Positions 27,681 to 36,338 of a DNA stretch of 47,990 bases are shown here, one piece after another (position 1 is the first letter of the stretch; every line of letters begins with the position of its first letter). The stretch covers positions 1 to 47,990 of the forward strand of contig CANMLK010000005.1 of NCBI GenBank assembly GCA_947498445.1. The letters run 5' to 3'. Under the pieces are notes generated by a model. The model was not told the origin of the DNA, made no database searches, and saw only the letters and a list, made by a program, of their open reading frames with translations. The translations under genes and the position numbers were made by a program. This stretch comes from Beijerinckiaceae bacterium (GTDB taxonomy: Bacteria; Pseudomonadota; Alphaproteobacteria; Rhizobiales; Beijerinckiaceae).

Positions 27681-28223
27681 TTACTCGTAGAAGCGATCTG
27701 TGTAGAACACCGTCGGGACGGCCTTATTTTCCACGGCGTTTCCGGCCAATGGCTTCCCCGACGCATCCGTCCGACTCCAGGCGGACTTCTCCGGGTCAAC
27801 AACAGCGCCGACGCGCAGGAGCACGAGTGGCTCGGCCTCGTCAGCGGTGAAGGAGTAGGTGGTCCCTCTGGGCAGCATCAGGCCATGGTTTCGCGTTAAG
27901 CGGGTTGTTCCGCCATCGGGGGCCCGGAAGATTGCGGCTCCCTGCAGAATAATGAAAACGTGATCCTCGTTCATGTGAGCGTGAAGCTCGTTTTCACCTC
28001 CGGACGCATACACCTTCAAGTTTACCCACATACGATCCGTGGCAGCCATGATCGCCTGGCCTCGCCCCTGCTTCGGTAGGGCCGCGCGGAGCTGAAAGGT
28101 TGTCGGCGTAGGACAGCTTGGATCGAAACCCATCGCTGAAAGTTCGCGCTCCATCGTGCCCACGCCGCTGCCGATCGTGGATGAGTCGTCGCCGATAGTT
28201 TCCGATTGAGCCTGTATGCTCAT
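27681..28223 (-). CDS. Cupin-domain protein
   Basis: A 180-residue single cupin from ATG 28223 (GGGAGG 6 nt upstream). Residues 78-100 hold the first motif, ENELHAHMNEDHVFIILQG, with His81, His83, Glu86 and His88; the second motif LPRGTTYSFTADE lacks a clear His. Similar proteins are usually annotated only as cupins; a metal-dependent isomerase or dioxygenase role is possible. It is the first gene of cupin, hydroxyacid dehydrogenase and receptor 10, and is divergent from the LysR gene at 28347 with 123 nt between. Confidence 0.88.
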   Translation of the reverse strand: MSIQAQSETIGDDSSTIGSGVGTMERELSAMGFDPSCPTPTTFQLRAALPKQGRGQAIMAATDRMWVNLKVYASGGENELHAHMNEDHVFIILQGAAIFRAPDGGTTRLTRNHGLMLPRGTTYSFTADEAEPLVLLRVGAVVDPEKSAWSRTDASGKPLAGNAVENKAVPTVFYTDRFYE

Positions 28224-28346
28224 GAGCGCCTCCCGTGTAGCGCTTGTGAGCGTGCGCCGCACTCAGTATCGCCGGAGATTGGTCTCGGGTAAGCTACTTT
28301 CTCGTCACTTGAATGTTCACGAACTGGAAACAATCGGAGGTGGGCC

Positions 28347-29324
28347 GTGGACAAGCTTCAGCTGATGGCTACCTATGTTCAGGTCCTCAAGAGCGGGAGC
28401 TTTTCCGCGGCAGCTGGTCGTCTCCGTGTCTCACGCGCGGTGATAACGAAGCATGTCGCGAAATTGGAAGACGTGCTGGGCGCGCGCCTTCTGAATCGGA
28501 CGACAAGGCGGCTGCATGCGACGGAAATAGGCGTTAAATACTTTGAGTTTTGCAATAAGCTGTTGAGTGAGATCGCCGAGGCGGAAGCGGATGTCGCCAG
28601 CCTACAGCAGAAGCCAGCGGGAGATGTGCGGGTCGCCGTTCCGAAGGCGTTCGGCAGTTTGCACATGGGTGAGGCAGTAGCTGATTTTTGTCGCGCTTAT
28701 CCGCAGATTGGCGTTTCCACATCCATCATAGATGTTCCGCTTGAACCCAGAACGATCTTCGAGAACGGCTTTGATGTGACCATACGCCTGTCTCGCCCGC
28801 AGGATTCGTCAATCGTTTCGCGGCAGGTTTGCAAGCTCACGTGGGTTGCTTGTGCATCGCCCGGATATCTGGAGCGCCTTTCATCGATCACCAAACCGTC
28901 GGATTTATCTCAGCACAACTGCTTGCTACACAGAAAAATAACGGCTGGTGGCGTCTGGCTTCTGAATGGGCAGGGAGCAGCTACGAAAATTCGCGTCCGG
29001 GGCAATTTAAGCAGCAACAGCGCCATGGTGTTAAGGGCTGCTGCGCTTGCCGATGCCGGGGTGAGCGTGCTTCCATTATACTGCGTAGCGGCTGATCTTG
29101 CGGACGGCAGGCTTGTCCGAATTCTTCCAGAGTATGTCGGGCACGAGGATGCACTTTTCATTCTTTTTCCCCATCGCAGGCAGCCTCACCGAGTTCGGCT
29201 ATTCATCGAGTTCATAGCAGAACGGTTTCGCGCTTCCGCATGGAGCTGCACTACGCTTGAAAATGATCTCGTCCAAAACCCTGTGGTCCGAAGGCGCAGA
29301 AAACAGGTAGGAAATGTTCCGTAG
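28347..29324 (+). CDS. LysR-type transcriptional regulator
   Basis: A 325-residue regulator with an N-terminal winged helix-turn-helix (residues 1-60: GSFSAAAGRLRVSRAVITK as recognition part, then LEDVLGARLLNRTTRRL) and an effector domain of the periplasmic-binding fold from about 90. GTG start, GGAGG 6 nt upstream. Divergent orientation to the cupin/dehydrogenase/receptor 10 operon is the classic LysR arrangement, so it probably controls that operon in response to its substrate. The intergenic region includes GTTC-AC-GAAC, a short candidate half of a binding site. Confidence 0.93.
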   Translation: MDKLQLMATYVQVLKSGSFSAAAGRLRVSRAVITKHVAKLEDVLGARLLNRTTRRLHATEIGVKYFEFCNKLLSEIAEAEADVASLQQKPAGDVRVAVPKAFGSLHMGEAVADFCRAYPQIGVSTSIIDVPLEPRTIFENGFDVTIRLSRPQDSSIVSRQVCKLTWVACASPGYLERLSSITKPSDLSQHNCLLHRKITAGGVWLLNGQGAATKIRVRGNLSSNSAMVLRAAALADAGVSVLPLYCVAADLADGRLVRILPEYVGHEDALFILFPHRRQPHRVRLFIEFIAERFRASAWSCTTLENDLVQNPVVRRRRKQVGNVP

Positions 29325-29472
29325 CAAGTCGGTGATGCCAAGCTCGTTCCAGGAGAGGCGATCATCTTTGGAATGTAGGGGCAAACTGTAAGAGGACTTT
29401 AGGGGAAGTTGCGCACACATTGCAGCTGAGCCATAGTCGTGAAAATACCATATTGCTTGGACAGGAGCGGTA

Positions 29473-29685
29473 ATGAACGCGGGTGAGGAGCGCCTTGCGC
29501 TGGAGCTCGAATTCGACGTGTTTGCGCGCCGCGCACAGCTCGATGTTCCGGCTGAGCGGCGGGCGCAACTCCTCGAAGACTTTACAGAGCTTCACCGCAT
29601 GCTGCGCGTCATTCGCGCACCCAGAACGGCGGACCATGCTCCCGATGAGAGCTTCGACCTTTCAACCGTGATCAGGATGCTCTGA
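29473..29685 (+). CDS. AtzG/GatC-like small subunit (DUF4089-type) of an amidase
   Basis: A 70-residue protein: an acidic helix with FDVFARRAQLDVPAERRAQL, then LHRMLRVIR and a C-terminal DESFDLSTVI segment. Size, helical layout and position match AtzG and other GatC-like partners that wrap around an amidase-signature subunit (AtzE, GatA) and are needed for its solubility or activity. Its TGA is immediately followed by the ATG of the amidase at 29686, so the two are translationally coupled and probably form a heterodimer or heterotetramer. Ribosome site CAGGAG. The identification is by pattern and context, since the family is poorly conserved. Confidence 0.72.
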   Translation: MNAGEERLALELEFDVFARRAQLDVPAERRAQLLEDFTELHRMLRVIRAPRTADHAPDESFDLSTVIRML

Positions 29686-31080
29686 ATGGAAGAGTTGCAC
29701 GAACTCTCCATCGCAGAGGCCGGGCGGCGCCTTCGAGCTGGAACACTCACATCCGTCGCGCTCACGCAGCACGCGCTCGATCGGATCGCGCGCATCGATC
29801 CCCAGATCAACGCCTTCATCACCGCCACCCCGGAGCGCGCGCTGGCCAACGCGCAGGCAGCCGACCGCGCCTTCCAGCAAGGCCGTGATCTGGGGGCCTT
29901 CCAGGGCGTGCCCTATGCGCTGAAGGACATCTACGACACTGCTGGCGTGCTCACGACCTGCCACTCGAAATTGCGCAAGGACAATGTTCCAGCTCGCGAC
30001 TCCGCCGTCGCCGCGCGGTTTGGCGCGCAGGGAGCGGTGCTGCTCGGCAAGCTTTCGACGCACGAGTTCGCGCTCGGTGGCCCAAGCTTCGATCTGCCTT
30101 TCCCTCCGGCGCGCAATCCGTGGAACCCCGAGCATATCCCCGGCGGCTCATCGTCAGGCTCGGGCGCGGCCGTCGCGGCGGGCCTCGTGCGCATGGCCAT
30201 GGGCTCGGACACCGGGGGGTCAATCCGGGGACCGGCAGCCTATTGCGGAACGATAGGCCTTAAGCCAACGCTCGGGCGCGTGTCGCGCGCTGGCGTATTT
30301 CCGCTGTCGTGGGCGCTCGACCATTGTGGGCCGCTTGCCTGGAGCGTCGAGGACGCGGCGTTGGCTATGCAGGCGATCTCCGGCTTCGACCCATGCGACG
30401 CGGGATCCGCCGCGGCCGACGTTCCGGACTTTTGCGCGAAGCTTGGAGCGGGGGTGGAGGGGCTGCGCATCGGCGTGCCGCGTCATTTCTTTGCGCAGGC
30501 GCAGGGTCGCTCGCCGGACGTGCTAAAGGCCATTGAAGAGGCGGCGCAGGTGTTTGCCAAGCTTGGCGCCGTGGTCGAAGACGTGACGCTGCCGGATTTC
30601 GACCTGTTCATGTCCTGCGGGCGGCTGATCATGTATTCGGAAGCCTTCACGGTTCATGAGCAGGACTTCCGCACGCGCCCGCTCGATTTCGCGAAGGCGA
30701 CCTGGCGGCGCATGGCCGTGGGCGCCTTCGTCACCGCATCGGACCTTCTGCAGGCCAAGCGCCTGCGTCGCGAACTTTCGCTCGCGCTAAACCGCATTAT
30801 GCAGCGCTATGACGCGCTGCTCACCGTGTCGACACTCGCGCCCGCCCCGCGGTTTGACGGGTCGCCGCCATCCGTATCAGCGGGACCGACGCAATTGATG
30901 CCGTTCAACGTGACCGGCAATCCGGCCATGTCTGTGCCGACCGGCTTCTCGGCGGAGGGGCTGCCGCTCTCGATGCAACTCGTGGGGCGGCTTTTCGACG
31001 AGCCCACATTGCTCGGCGTTGCAGCCGCCTTCGAGCGCGCGCGGCCGTGGACGAACAAGCGGCCATCGCTCGCGTCCTGA
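29686..31080 (+). CDS. Amidase-signature hydrolase (GatA/AtzE-like)
   Basis: A 464-residue amidase with the complete triad Lys80 (YALKDI), Ser155 (GGSSSGS) and Ser179 (GSDTGGS), the last two 24 residues apart as in the family. C-terminal FNVTGNPAMSVPTGF and LPLSMQLVG are canonical. The small protein encoded immediately upstream makes a two-component amidase of the AtzE/AtzG type likely; AtzE acts in cyanuric acid (biuret/carboxybiuret) breakdown, but here no cyanurate hydrolase is near, so the amide is open. Receptor 11 follows after 17 nt. GC-rich at third codon positions, like the cyclodeaminase block. Confidence 0.92.
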   Translation: MEELHELSIAEAGRRLRAGTLTSVALTQHALDRIARIDPQINAFITATPERALANAQAADRAFQQGRDLGAFQGVPYALKDIYDTAGVLTTCHSKLRKDNVPARDSAVAARFGAQGAVLLGKLSTHEFALGGPSFDLPFPPARNPWNPEHIPGGSSSGSGAAVAAGLVRMAMGSDTGGSIRGPAAYCGTIGLKPTLGRVSRAGVFPLSWALDHCGPLAWSVEDAALAMQAISGFDPCDAGSAAADVPDFCAKLGAGVEGLRIGVPRHFFAQAQGRSPDVLKAIEEAAQVFAKLGAVVEDVTLPDFDLFMSCGRLIMYSEAFTVHEQDFRTRPLDFAKATWRRMAVGAFVTASDLLQAKRLRRELSLALNRIMQRYDALLTVSTLAPAPRFDGSPPSVSAGPTQLMPFNVTGNPAMSVPTGFSAEGLPLSMQLVGRLFDEPTLLGVAAAFERARPWTNKRPSLAS

Positions 31081-31097
31081 CGCGACAAGGGGGAGAG

Positions 31098-32135
31098 ATG
31101 AAACACGGCGTCATCACTAAAGCAGCCCTTGCAATAGGGGCCCTTCTCACAGCCTTTCCGGCGCTGGCGCAGGACGAGAACCAGTTCTACAGGGAAAAGC
31201 AATTGCGCATCCTCGTGGGGTCTGCGGCCGGCTCGGGCTACGACCTGATCGCGCGGCTCGTGTGGCGCTACGTGCCGAACCACATGACCGGCAGACCGAC
31301 CGTGGTCGTGCAGAACGTGCCGGGCGCCGGTAGCGTGCAGATGGCGAACCAGCTCGTGAATACCGGCGCGTGCGACGGAACGGTGATTGGCGCGCCGATC
31401 AACGGCATGGCCACCGCGCCCCTGTTGCAGCCGGAGGCCGCGCGTTTCGATGCGACGAAACTCATCTGGATAGGCGCCGCTGCGCGCGAGGTGCAGGTCG
31501 CGATGGCCTGGCACACAGCGCCCGTGCAGACCCTGAATGATCTGTACTCGAAGGAGCTGCTTGTAGGCGCCACGACGGCAGGCACGACAATGGTGGATTT
31601 CCCCGCCGTGGCAAACGCCTTCCTCGGGCTGAAGTTCAAGGTCGTGCGCGGCTATGGGGGTACGGCGCAGATTAACACCGCGATCGAGGCCGGCGAATTG
31701 GAGGGCATCGGCGGAGTCGGTTGGTCGACTGCGAAGATCCTCTCGGGCAGGCTGCTCGCAGAAAAGAAGATTAAGGTCATCGCGCAATATGGCTTTGAGA
31801 GGCACCCCGAACTGCCGGACGTCCCGCTTGTCTATGATCTTGCCAGGACGGATGAGGACAAGCTTGCCATGCGGCTCACTTTCGCGCGGCAGGACTACGA
31901 CCGGGGCTATTTCCTGCCCCCCGACGTCCCGACCGGCCGCGTGGAAGTCTTGCGTCGCGCCTTCGACGCGACAATGAAGGATTCGGAGTTTCTCGCGGAA
32001 GCCAAGCGCATGAACCTCGACATCGACGCCATGACCGGCGAGCGCGTCGATGAACTGGTGCGCGAAGTGTCGGCGACTCCGAAGCCGATCGTCGACCGGG
32101 TGCGCGCAGCGATCATGGGCACACTTTCAAAGTAA
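31098..32135 (+). CDS. Bug/TctC-family solute-binding protein (receptor 11)
   Basis: A 345-residue receptor from ATG 31098 after GGGGGAGAG. Signal ends at ALA-Q25. Off-consensus binding loop GSGYDLIAR, Arg-Tyr-Val in place of the common RHM, and a single Cys in the DG turn (GACDG for APKDG). These changes set it apart from all the other receptors. It is third in the AtzG/amidase/receptor operon, so an amide or the product acid could be its ligand. Two small hairpins follow before the convergent dehydrogenase. Confidence 0.92.
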   Translation: MKHGVITKAALAIGALLTAFPALAQDENQFYREKQLRILVGSAAGSGYDLIARLVWRYVPNHMTGRPTVVVQNVPGAGSVQMANQLVNTGACDGTVIGAPINGMATAPLLQPEAARFDATKLIWIGAAAREVQVAMAWHTAPVQTLNDLYSKELLVGATTAGTTMVDFPAVANAFLGLKFKVVRGYGGTAQINTAIEAGELEGIGGVGWSTAKILSGRLLAEKKIKVIAQYGFERHPELPDVPLVYDLARTDEDKLAMRLTFARQDYDRGYFLPPDVPTGRVEVLRRAFDATMKDSEFLAEAKRMNLDIDAMTGERVDELVREVSATPKPIVDRVRAAIMGTLSK

Positions 32136-32144
32136 CGCCGCAGT

Positions 32145-32182
32145 CCGGTTTGACCGGTCCGTCAGCCGCTTTAAGGAAGCGG
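32145..32182. terminator. Paired hairpins between convergent genes, candidate bidirectional terminator
   Basis: CCGGT-TTG-ACCGG (32145-32157) and CCGCTT-TAAGG-AAGCGG (32166-32182) fill most of the 61 nt between the stop of receptor 11 and the stop of the minus-strand dehydrogenase. Neither is followed by a T-run, so termination strength is uncertain. Confidence 0.4.
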
Positions 32183-32196
32183 AACTTGATCGCTAT

Positions 32197-33156
32197 TCAG
32201 CTCGAATAAAAAACCGCCGGATCGACGTCCTGATGCTCAGTCAGCCCGCGGATTGCTGCTTGCGCAATCGCCAGCCTGATTTCCTCCGCGCTCGCGCCGA
32301 TATGTGGCGTGGCGAGCATGTTTGGATGGTGGATAAGCGCGTCGTTTTCTGCAGGTTCGACAGCGAAGACGTCAAAGGCGGCAGCCATCAAGTCCCCCGA
32401 TTCCAGTCTCGCGAGGACGGCCGCTTCATCGACGATGCCGCCTCTGCAGGTGTTGATGAGCACGCAACCGGACTGCAACTTACCGACGACTTTGGCATCG
32501 TACAGACCAAGGGTTTGTTTGGTCTTCGGCAAGTGCAGGGACAACACCTCCGAACGCTCCAGCAATTCGTCGAAGGAGACAGCCGTGACGTTGTTGCGCG
32601 CGTAGAATTCGGAATAATCCTTTGTGTCGCACGCAAGAATTGTGCAGCCAAAAGGCTGCAGCATTCGCACGACCTCCTTGCCGATGTTGCCGCAGCCGTG
32701 AAGGCCGACCGTCCGCCCCGTCAGGAGTCGGCCGTTGCGGTAGGTAGGTCGCTCACCCGCCCGCATGGACAGGTTCAATGGCAGGATCCAGCGTTGCGCG
32801 GCTATCATGAAGCAGAGCGTCAGTTCTGCGACCGCCAGCTTGTTGACGCCCCACGTGTAGCCGAAGCGAACGCCATGGCGTTTCAGCGCGTGGAAGTCGA
32901 TCGTTTCGCAGCCCGCGCCATATTTGCTGATGACCTTAAGCCGCGGCAATGCGGACAGGACTCTTTCGGTCACAGGTTCAAAGCCGATGACCGCCGCGTC
33001 ACAATCCTTGAGAAAGTCTATGAGCGCGTCTTCGCTCATGTAGCGAAGGCCTTCGTAGAGAATGGCGTCTGGATAAGCGGCGGTGAACACAGCCCTCATG
33101 CGAGGATGTCTCGCGATCATCGGTGCAGCGACGGCAATGCGGGTTGGTTTATCCAT
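32197..33156 (-). CDS. 2-hydroxyacid dehydrogenase (phosphoglycerate dehydrogenase-like)
   Basis: A 319-residue D-2-hydroxyacid dehydrogenase. Cofactor motif HGCGNIG (153-159) with Asp177 after the second strand, indicating NAD; catalytic Arg238 (TCRGG), Glu267 (AVEPAE) and His285 (TPHIGA). It resembles the catalytic region of phosphoglycerate dehydrogenase without a regulatory C-terminus. It differs clearly from the enzyme at 26631, so the two serve different acids. It is 86 nt downstream of receptor 12 and under the likely control of the LysR gene at 34385. Confidence 0.92.
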   Translation of the reverse strand: MDKPTRIAVAAPMIARHPRMRAVFTAAYPDAILYEGLRYMSEDALIDFLKDCDAAVIGFEPVTERVLSALPRLKVISKYGAGCETIDFHALKRHGVRFGYTWGVNKLAVAELTLCFMIAAQRWILPLNLSMRAGERPTYRNGRLLTGRTVGLHGCGNIGKEVVRMLQPFGCTILACDTKDYSEFYARNNVTAVSFDELLERSEVLSLHLPKTKQTLGLYDAKVVGKLQSGCVLINTCRGGIVDEAAVLARLESGDLMAAAFDVFAVEPAENDALIHHPNMLATPHIGASAEEIRLAIAQAAIRGLTEHQDVDPAVFYSS

Positions 33157-33242
33157 GACGGCGATCTCCGTACTTATGCCTTGTATATGTTCTGACGCGC
33201 TTCACATGCGCAAGGGTGGGGCAAACGCCCGCGCCAATCGTG

Positions 33243-34274
33243 TTATCTCGCCGGCGCCATCAACGAGCGCATGCGCGCCTTCACGTCTTCGGGCGCAGTC
33301 TGTATCGCTTTCAGCATTTTAACGATCTGCGTAGCGTCGATGGGGCTGACGTCTGCTCCAAGGCGCGCGAATTCCTGCAGCAATTCCGGGTCTTTCATCA
33401 CTTTCGTAAAGCCATCCTGAAGGGACTTTGCGAGCGCTTCAGGAAGATTTGGCGGTGCGATGTAAGGTTTCGACAACGCGAAGGGAAGCTCGATCAAATC
33501 AAGGAGGGCCCTGTCGTTGTCGCTGAGCGGGAGTTCTCGTGCAAGCGGCACGTTGGGGTAGGCGGGATGGCGCGTGCGTCGCGCAAACTGGACGATGGGC
33601 TGCACCTGGCTGCTATCTCCAACCCACGTATTTTGTGAGGCGCGAACCGCAGAGAGGCCAACAAATCGTCCATCGAGTTCGCCTCGCTCAATTGCCAGAA
33701 AGAGCGCGTTGCTGTCGGGATAGCCGCTGACGGTTTTTATTGGCAGCTTGAGCGCCTCGCGGGCGAAGACTGCAAACTCGCTGCCCTCGCCAGTCACGCC
33801 GACCATGATTTCGCGTTTGCTGGAAACTGCATCTTTCATGTCTCCCGCCAGCGACTTGCGGATCCAGAACAGGTAGGCGTCATCCTCATAGCTGCTGGCG
33901 GAACCTATCCAGGTAAACTCGACAGGATCGATGCGCACGGACTTGCTATCGCCAGAAAGGCCGATGAGCCCGACATCGCGGGAGACAGTTCCGAAGACAG
34001 ACCCGTCCTTGGGCGCGCTGGCGTAGATGAAGTTGGTCGCTCGCAGGCTTGCTGCGCCTGGCATGTTCTGAACGGTGATGCCGGGCGCGCCCGGGAGATA
34101 TTTGGGCATGTGTCGGGCGATGACTCGCGCGTAGGCGTCGTAACCCCCGCCTGGACCGTAGCCGACAATGAGGCGGATCTGACGCGGCAAGGTCTCATTG
34201 GCGAATGCGCCGAAACTCAGAAGGGCGGCACATGCGAACGCCGCAAGGCCGGAGCCCAATCCATGGCGGATCAT
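33243..34274 (-). CDS. Bug/TctC-family solute-binding protein (receptor 12)
   Basis: A 343-residue receptor from ATG 34274 (GGGAGG 8 nt upstream); the open frame extends 15 codons further without a ribosome site. Signal ends at AFA-N26. Loops GGGYDAYAR, NMPGAAS and APKDGS. The middle region is less like the others (GEGSEFAVFAREALKLP in place of the common VLGTKFK strand entry), and the RGEV segment is RGEL. It opens an operon with the hydroxyacid dehydrogenase and is divergent from a LysR regulator 110 nt away, the clearest receptor-plus-regulator unit here. Confidence 0.92.
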   Translation of the reverse strand: MIRHGLGSGLAAFACAALLSFGAFANETLPRQIRLIVGYGPGGGYDAYARVIARHMPKYLPGAPGITVQNMPGAASLRATNFIYASAPKDGSVFGTVSRDVGLIGLSGDSKSVRIDPVEFTWIGSASSYEDDAYLFWIRKSLAGDMKDAVSSKREIMVGVTGEGSEFAVFAREALKLPIKTVSGYPDSNALFLAIERGELDGRFVGLSAVRASQNTWVGDSSQVQPIVQFARRTRHPAYPNVPLARELPLSDNDRALLDLIELPFALSKPYIAPPNLPEALAKSLQDGFTKVMKDPELLQEFARLGADVSPIDATQIVKMLKAIQTAPEDVKARMRSLMAPAR

Positions 34275-34327
34275 TCTCTTATCCTCCCTAGTGTTTTTGT
34301 TGCGCCTGAGTGTCTGCAAAGCGCGGG

Positions 34328-34342
34328 GAGACCGCTAGTCTC
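34328..34342. promoter_or_regulatory. Candidate LysR operator between receptor 12 and its regulator
   Basis: Inverted repeat GAGAC-CGCTA-GTCTC in the 110-nt divergent region; looser outer symmetry (CTGAG at 34306-34310, CTCAG at 34340-34344) surrounds it. Position between a LysR gene and its probable target fits an activator site, though the classical T-N11-A core is not exact. Confidence 0.4.
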
Positions 34343-34384
34343 AGATCGAGTTGCACAGTGTTTCGTTCAATGGGACAATACTCC

Positions 34385-35290
34385 ATGGACAAACTCAAGG
34401 CGATCAAATCGTTCGTAGAAGCCGCTACGAACTTGAGTTTCACCGCCGCTGCCCGCCGCCTGGGTATTCCCCGCGGCAAGGTGAGCCGCGATATCGCCGA
34501 TCTTGAACAGCAGCTTGGCATCCGCCTGTTTAATCGCACGACGCGCGAGGTGAGCCTGACGGAGGCCGGGACTCGCTATCTGCAAACCTGCCAGCATGTG
34601 CTTGGCGTGATGCGCACGGACGAAGCGCGGCTCGTTGACGTCAACACGCAGAACGAGGGCATGTTGCGGATTCTCTCCGTGCGTTCTTTCGGCGAGCGGC
34701 ATCTTGCGCAGGCCGCCGCCGCATTTCGCGTTGCGAACCCGGCCATCAGGATAAATCTTGAACTGGCGCCGGGCACCAAGACGCCGCTTCAATTGCACGA
34801 GGGCGGGTTCGATCTGGGCGTGTGCATCGCGCCGGTGCGCAGCGCCTCTGCCGTGGTCAGGAAGATCGCAAATTTCAGTTGGATACTTTGCGCAAGTCCG
34901 GCGTTTGCGGCGGGGCTGGACGGCGGCCTTCGCCTCGAAGACCTTTCGGCATACCCGGCCGTCATCAACCCGCGGTCGACCCAAAACGCCATCTACAACT
35001 TCACGCGGGGCTCGCGGACCTATTCGGCGCAATTGAATGTCGAGATCGCCATTACAAATTACTGGGCGATCCGCGACGTTCTGCTCACCGGCTTTGGTCT
35101 CTCCGTTCTCCCATCCTTCTGCATCAGGGAGGACATTGAAGCCGGTCGACTGGTGCGGCTTTTGCCAGAATATTCGCTGGGCGAAGATCAGGTCTCGGCT
35201 GTCTATCCGCACTTTCAGCATGTGCCGACCAAGGCCAAACGCTTTGCAGATTTTCTGAGGCGACGGTTTGATCGCACGCTTGATCTTTGA
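34385..35290 (+). CDS. LysR-type transcriptional regulator
   Basis: A 301-residue regulator from ATG 34385. Helix-turn-helix in residues 15-45 (LSFTAAARRLGIPRGKVSR) followed by LEQQLGIRLFNRTTREV; effector domain from about 90 with SFGERHLAQAAAAF. It starts divergently to receptor 12 and is the probable regulator of the receptor/dehydrogenase pair. Its stop is only 7 nt from the stop of the convergent receptor 13. It belongs to the same CrgA-like LysR group as the one at 28347 (shared NRTTR and similar length) but the effector domains differ. Confidence 0.93.
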   Translation: MDKLKAIKSFVEAATNLSFTAAARRLGIPRGKVSRDIADLEQQLGIRLFNRTTREVSLTEAGTRYLQTCQHVLGVMRTDEARLVDVNTQNEGMLRILSVRSFGERHLAQAAAAFRVANPAIRINLELAPGTKTPLQLHEGGFDLGVCIAPVRSASAVVRKIANFSWILCASPAFAAGLDGGLRLEDLSAYPAVINPRSTQNAIYNFTRGSRTYSAQLNVEIAITNYWAIRDVLLTGFGLSVLPSFCIREDIEAGRLVRLLPEYSLGEDQVSAVYPHFQHVPTKAKRFADFLRRRFDRTLDL

Positions 35291-35297
35291 AGGCGCA

Positions 35298-36317
35298 TCA
35301 GGGCTTGGATGAACCACGCTCAGCGCGCAGCAGACCGAACTTTCCAGCTTCTGCTGTTAGCAGGGTCTGCAGGCGCAAGCCGGGCGAGGGATCGAAGTCG
35401 ACTTGCGACTTTGCGATCTCGGCGAGCAAAGTCTCGCTTGTGACCATCTTGTCGAATCCGTCGCGCAGCGCCTGCACGCGCGCGCTGGCCATATCTGGAG
35501 GCCCAAAGATCGCGTAGCCCACATCGGCGGCGCTCACATATAAACTCAGCAAGTCGCGCTCGCGTTCGCCTTTCGCCAATTCGATAGCCGTGGGCACATC
35601 CGGCAAGTCTCGATGACGTGTAAGCGCGTACTGGACAAGGATATTTATCTTCTTGTCCGTCAGCCAGCCAGATTTTTGCGTCTTGATCGTGCTCCAGGAC
35701 ATCGTGGTCCCTTCAACTTCGCCCCGCTCCATGGCGAGCATTGTGGAACTTGAATCGGCGTAGCCTGGAACGAGCTTGAATTGCGAGCCGGCATAATCAT
35801 TGAGCGCGCGCGGCAGCATGCTCAAGGGCGAGTTGATCGAAATTCCTGCGATCAACATCTCGCGCTTCTTGACGTCATCGACCGTCTTGGCGACGCTGGT
35901 ATGCCACGCAACGGTGACATTGGCGATGGACGCCAGTCGGCCAATCCAGTTGAAGCGCGCTGCATGAAAGCGAACGCCGGGCGAGTTGAGCCCTTCAATC
36001 AGCGAGACAGACGGACTCACAATACCCAACGCTGAACCATCCTTCGGCGCGACGGTGTAAACGTAGTTGGCGGCTGTGATGCTGCCGGCGCCGGGCATGT
36101 TCTGTGGTGTTATCGAAGGCGACCCCGGCAAGTGCCTGCCAAGGCGGCGCGCGGCGAGGCGCCCGTAATAATCGTATCCGCCACCGGGGCCAGATCCGAT
36201 GTAAAGGCTGATGGATTTTGGCGCGGCGTCGTCATCTGCATGAGCGCGCGAATCCATCACGCTCCAGGCGCCTGCGCAAACAATCACTGAAAGCGTCAGT
36301 TGTTGTAACGTCGCCAT
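35298..36317 (-). CDS. Bug/TctC-family solute-binding protein (receptor 13)
   Basis: A 339-residue receptor from ATG 36317, preceded by AGAAGG 6 nt upstream; a GTG seven codons earlier is an alternative. Signal ends at AHA-D28. Loops GGGYDYYGR (aromatic residue after Asp), NMPGAGS and APKDGS; Arg-Arg-Leu replaces RHM. It is the third gene of bicupin, lactonase-like amidohydrolase and receptor, only 21 nt after the amidohydrolase, so a lactone-derived or cyclic acid ligand is plausible. Confidence 0.92.
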   Translation of the reverse strand: MATLQQLTLSVIVCAGAWSVMDSRAHADDDAAPKSISLYIGSGPGGGYDYYGRLAARRLGRHLPGSPSITPQNMPGAGSITAANYVYTVAPKDGSALGIVSPSVSLIEGLNSPGVRFHAARFNWIGRLASIANVTVAWHTSVAKTVDDVKKREMLIAGISINSPLSMLPRALNDYAGSQFKLVPGYADSSSTMLAMERGEVEGTTMSWSTIKTQKSGWLTDKKINILVQYALTRHRDLPDVPTAIELAKGERERDLLSLYVSAADVGYAIFGPPDMASARVQALRDGFDKMVTSETLLAEIAKSQVDFDPSPGLRLQTLLTAEAGKFGLLRAERGSSKP

Positions 36318-36338
36318 GTGTCGCCTTCTGGTTTTCAC

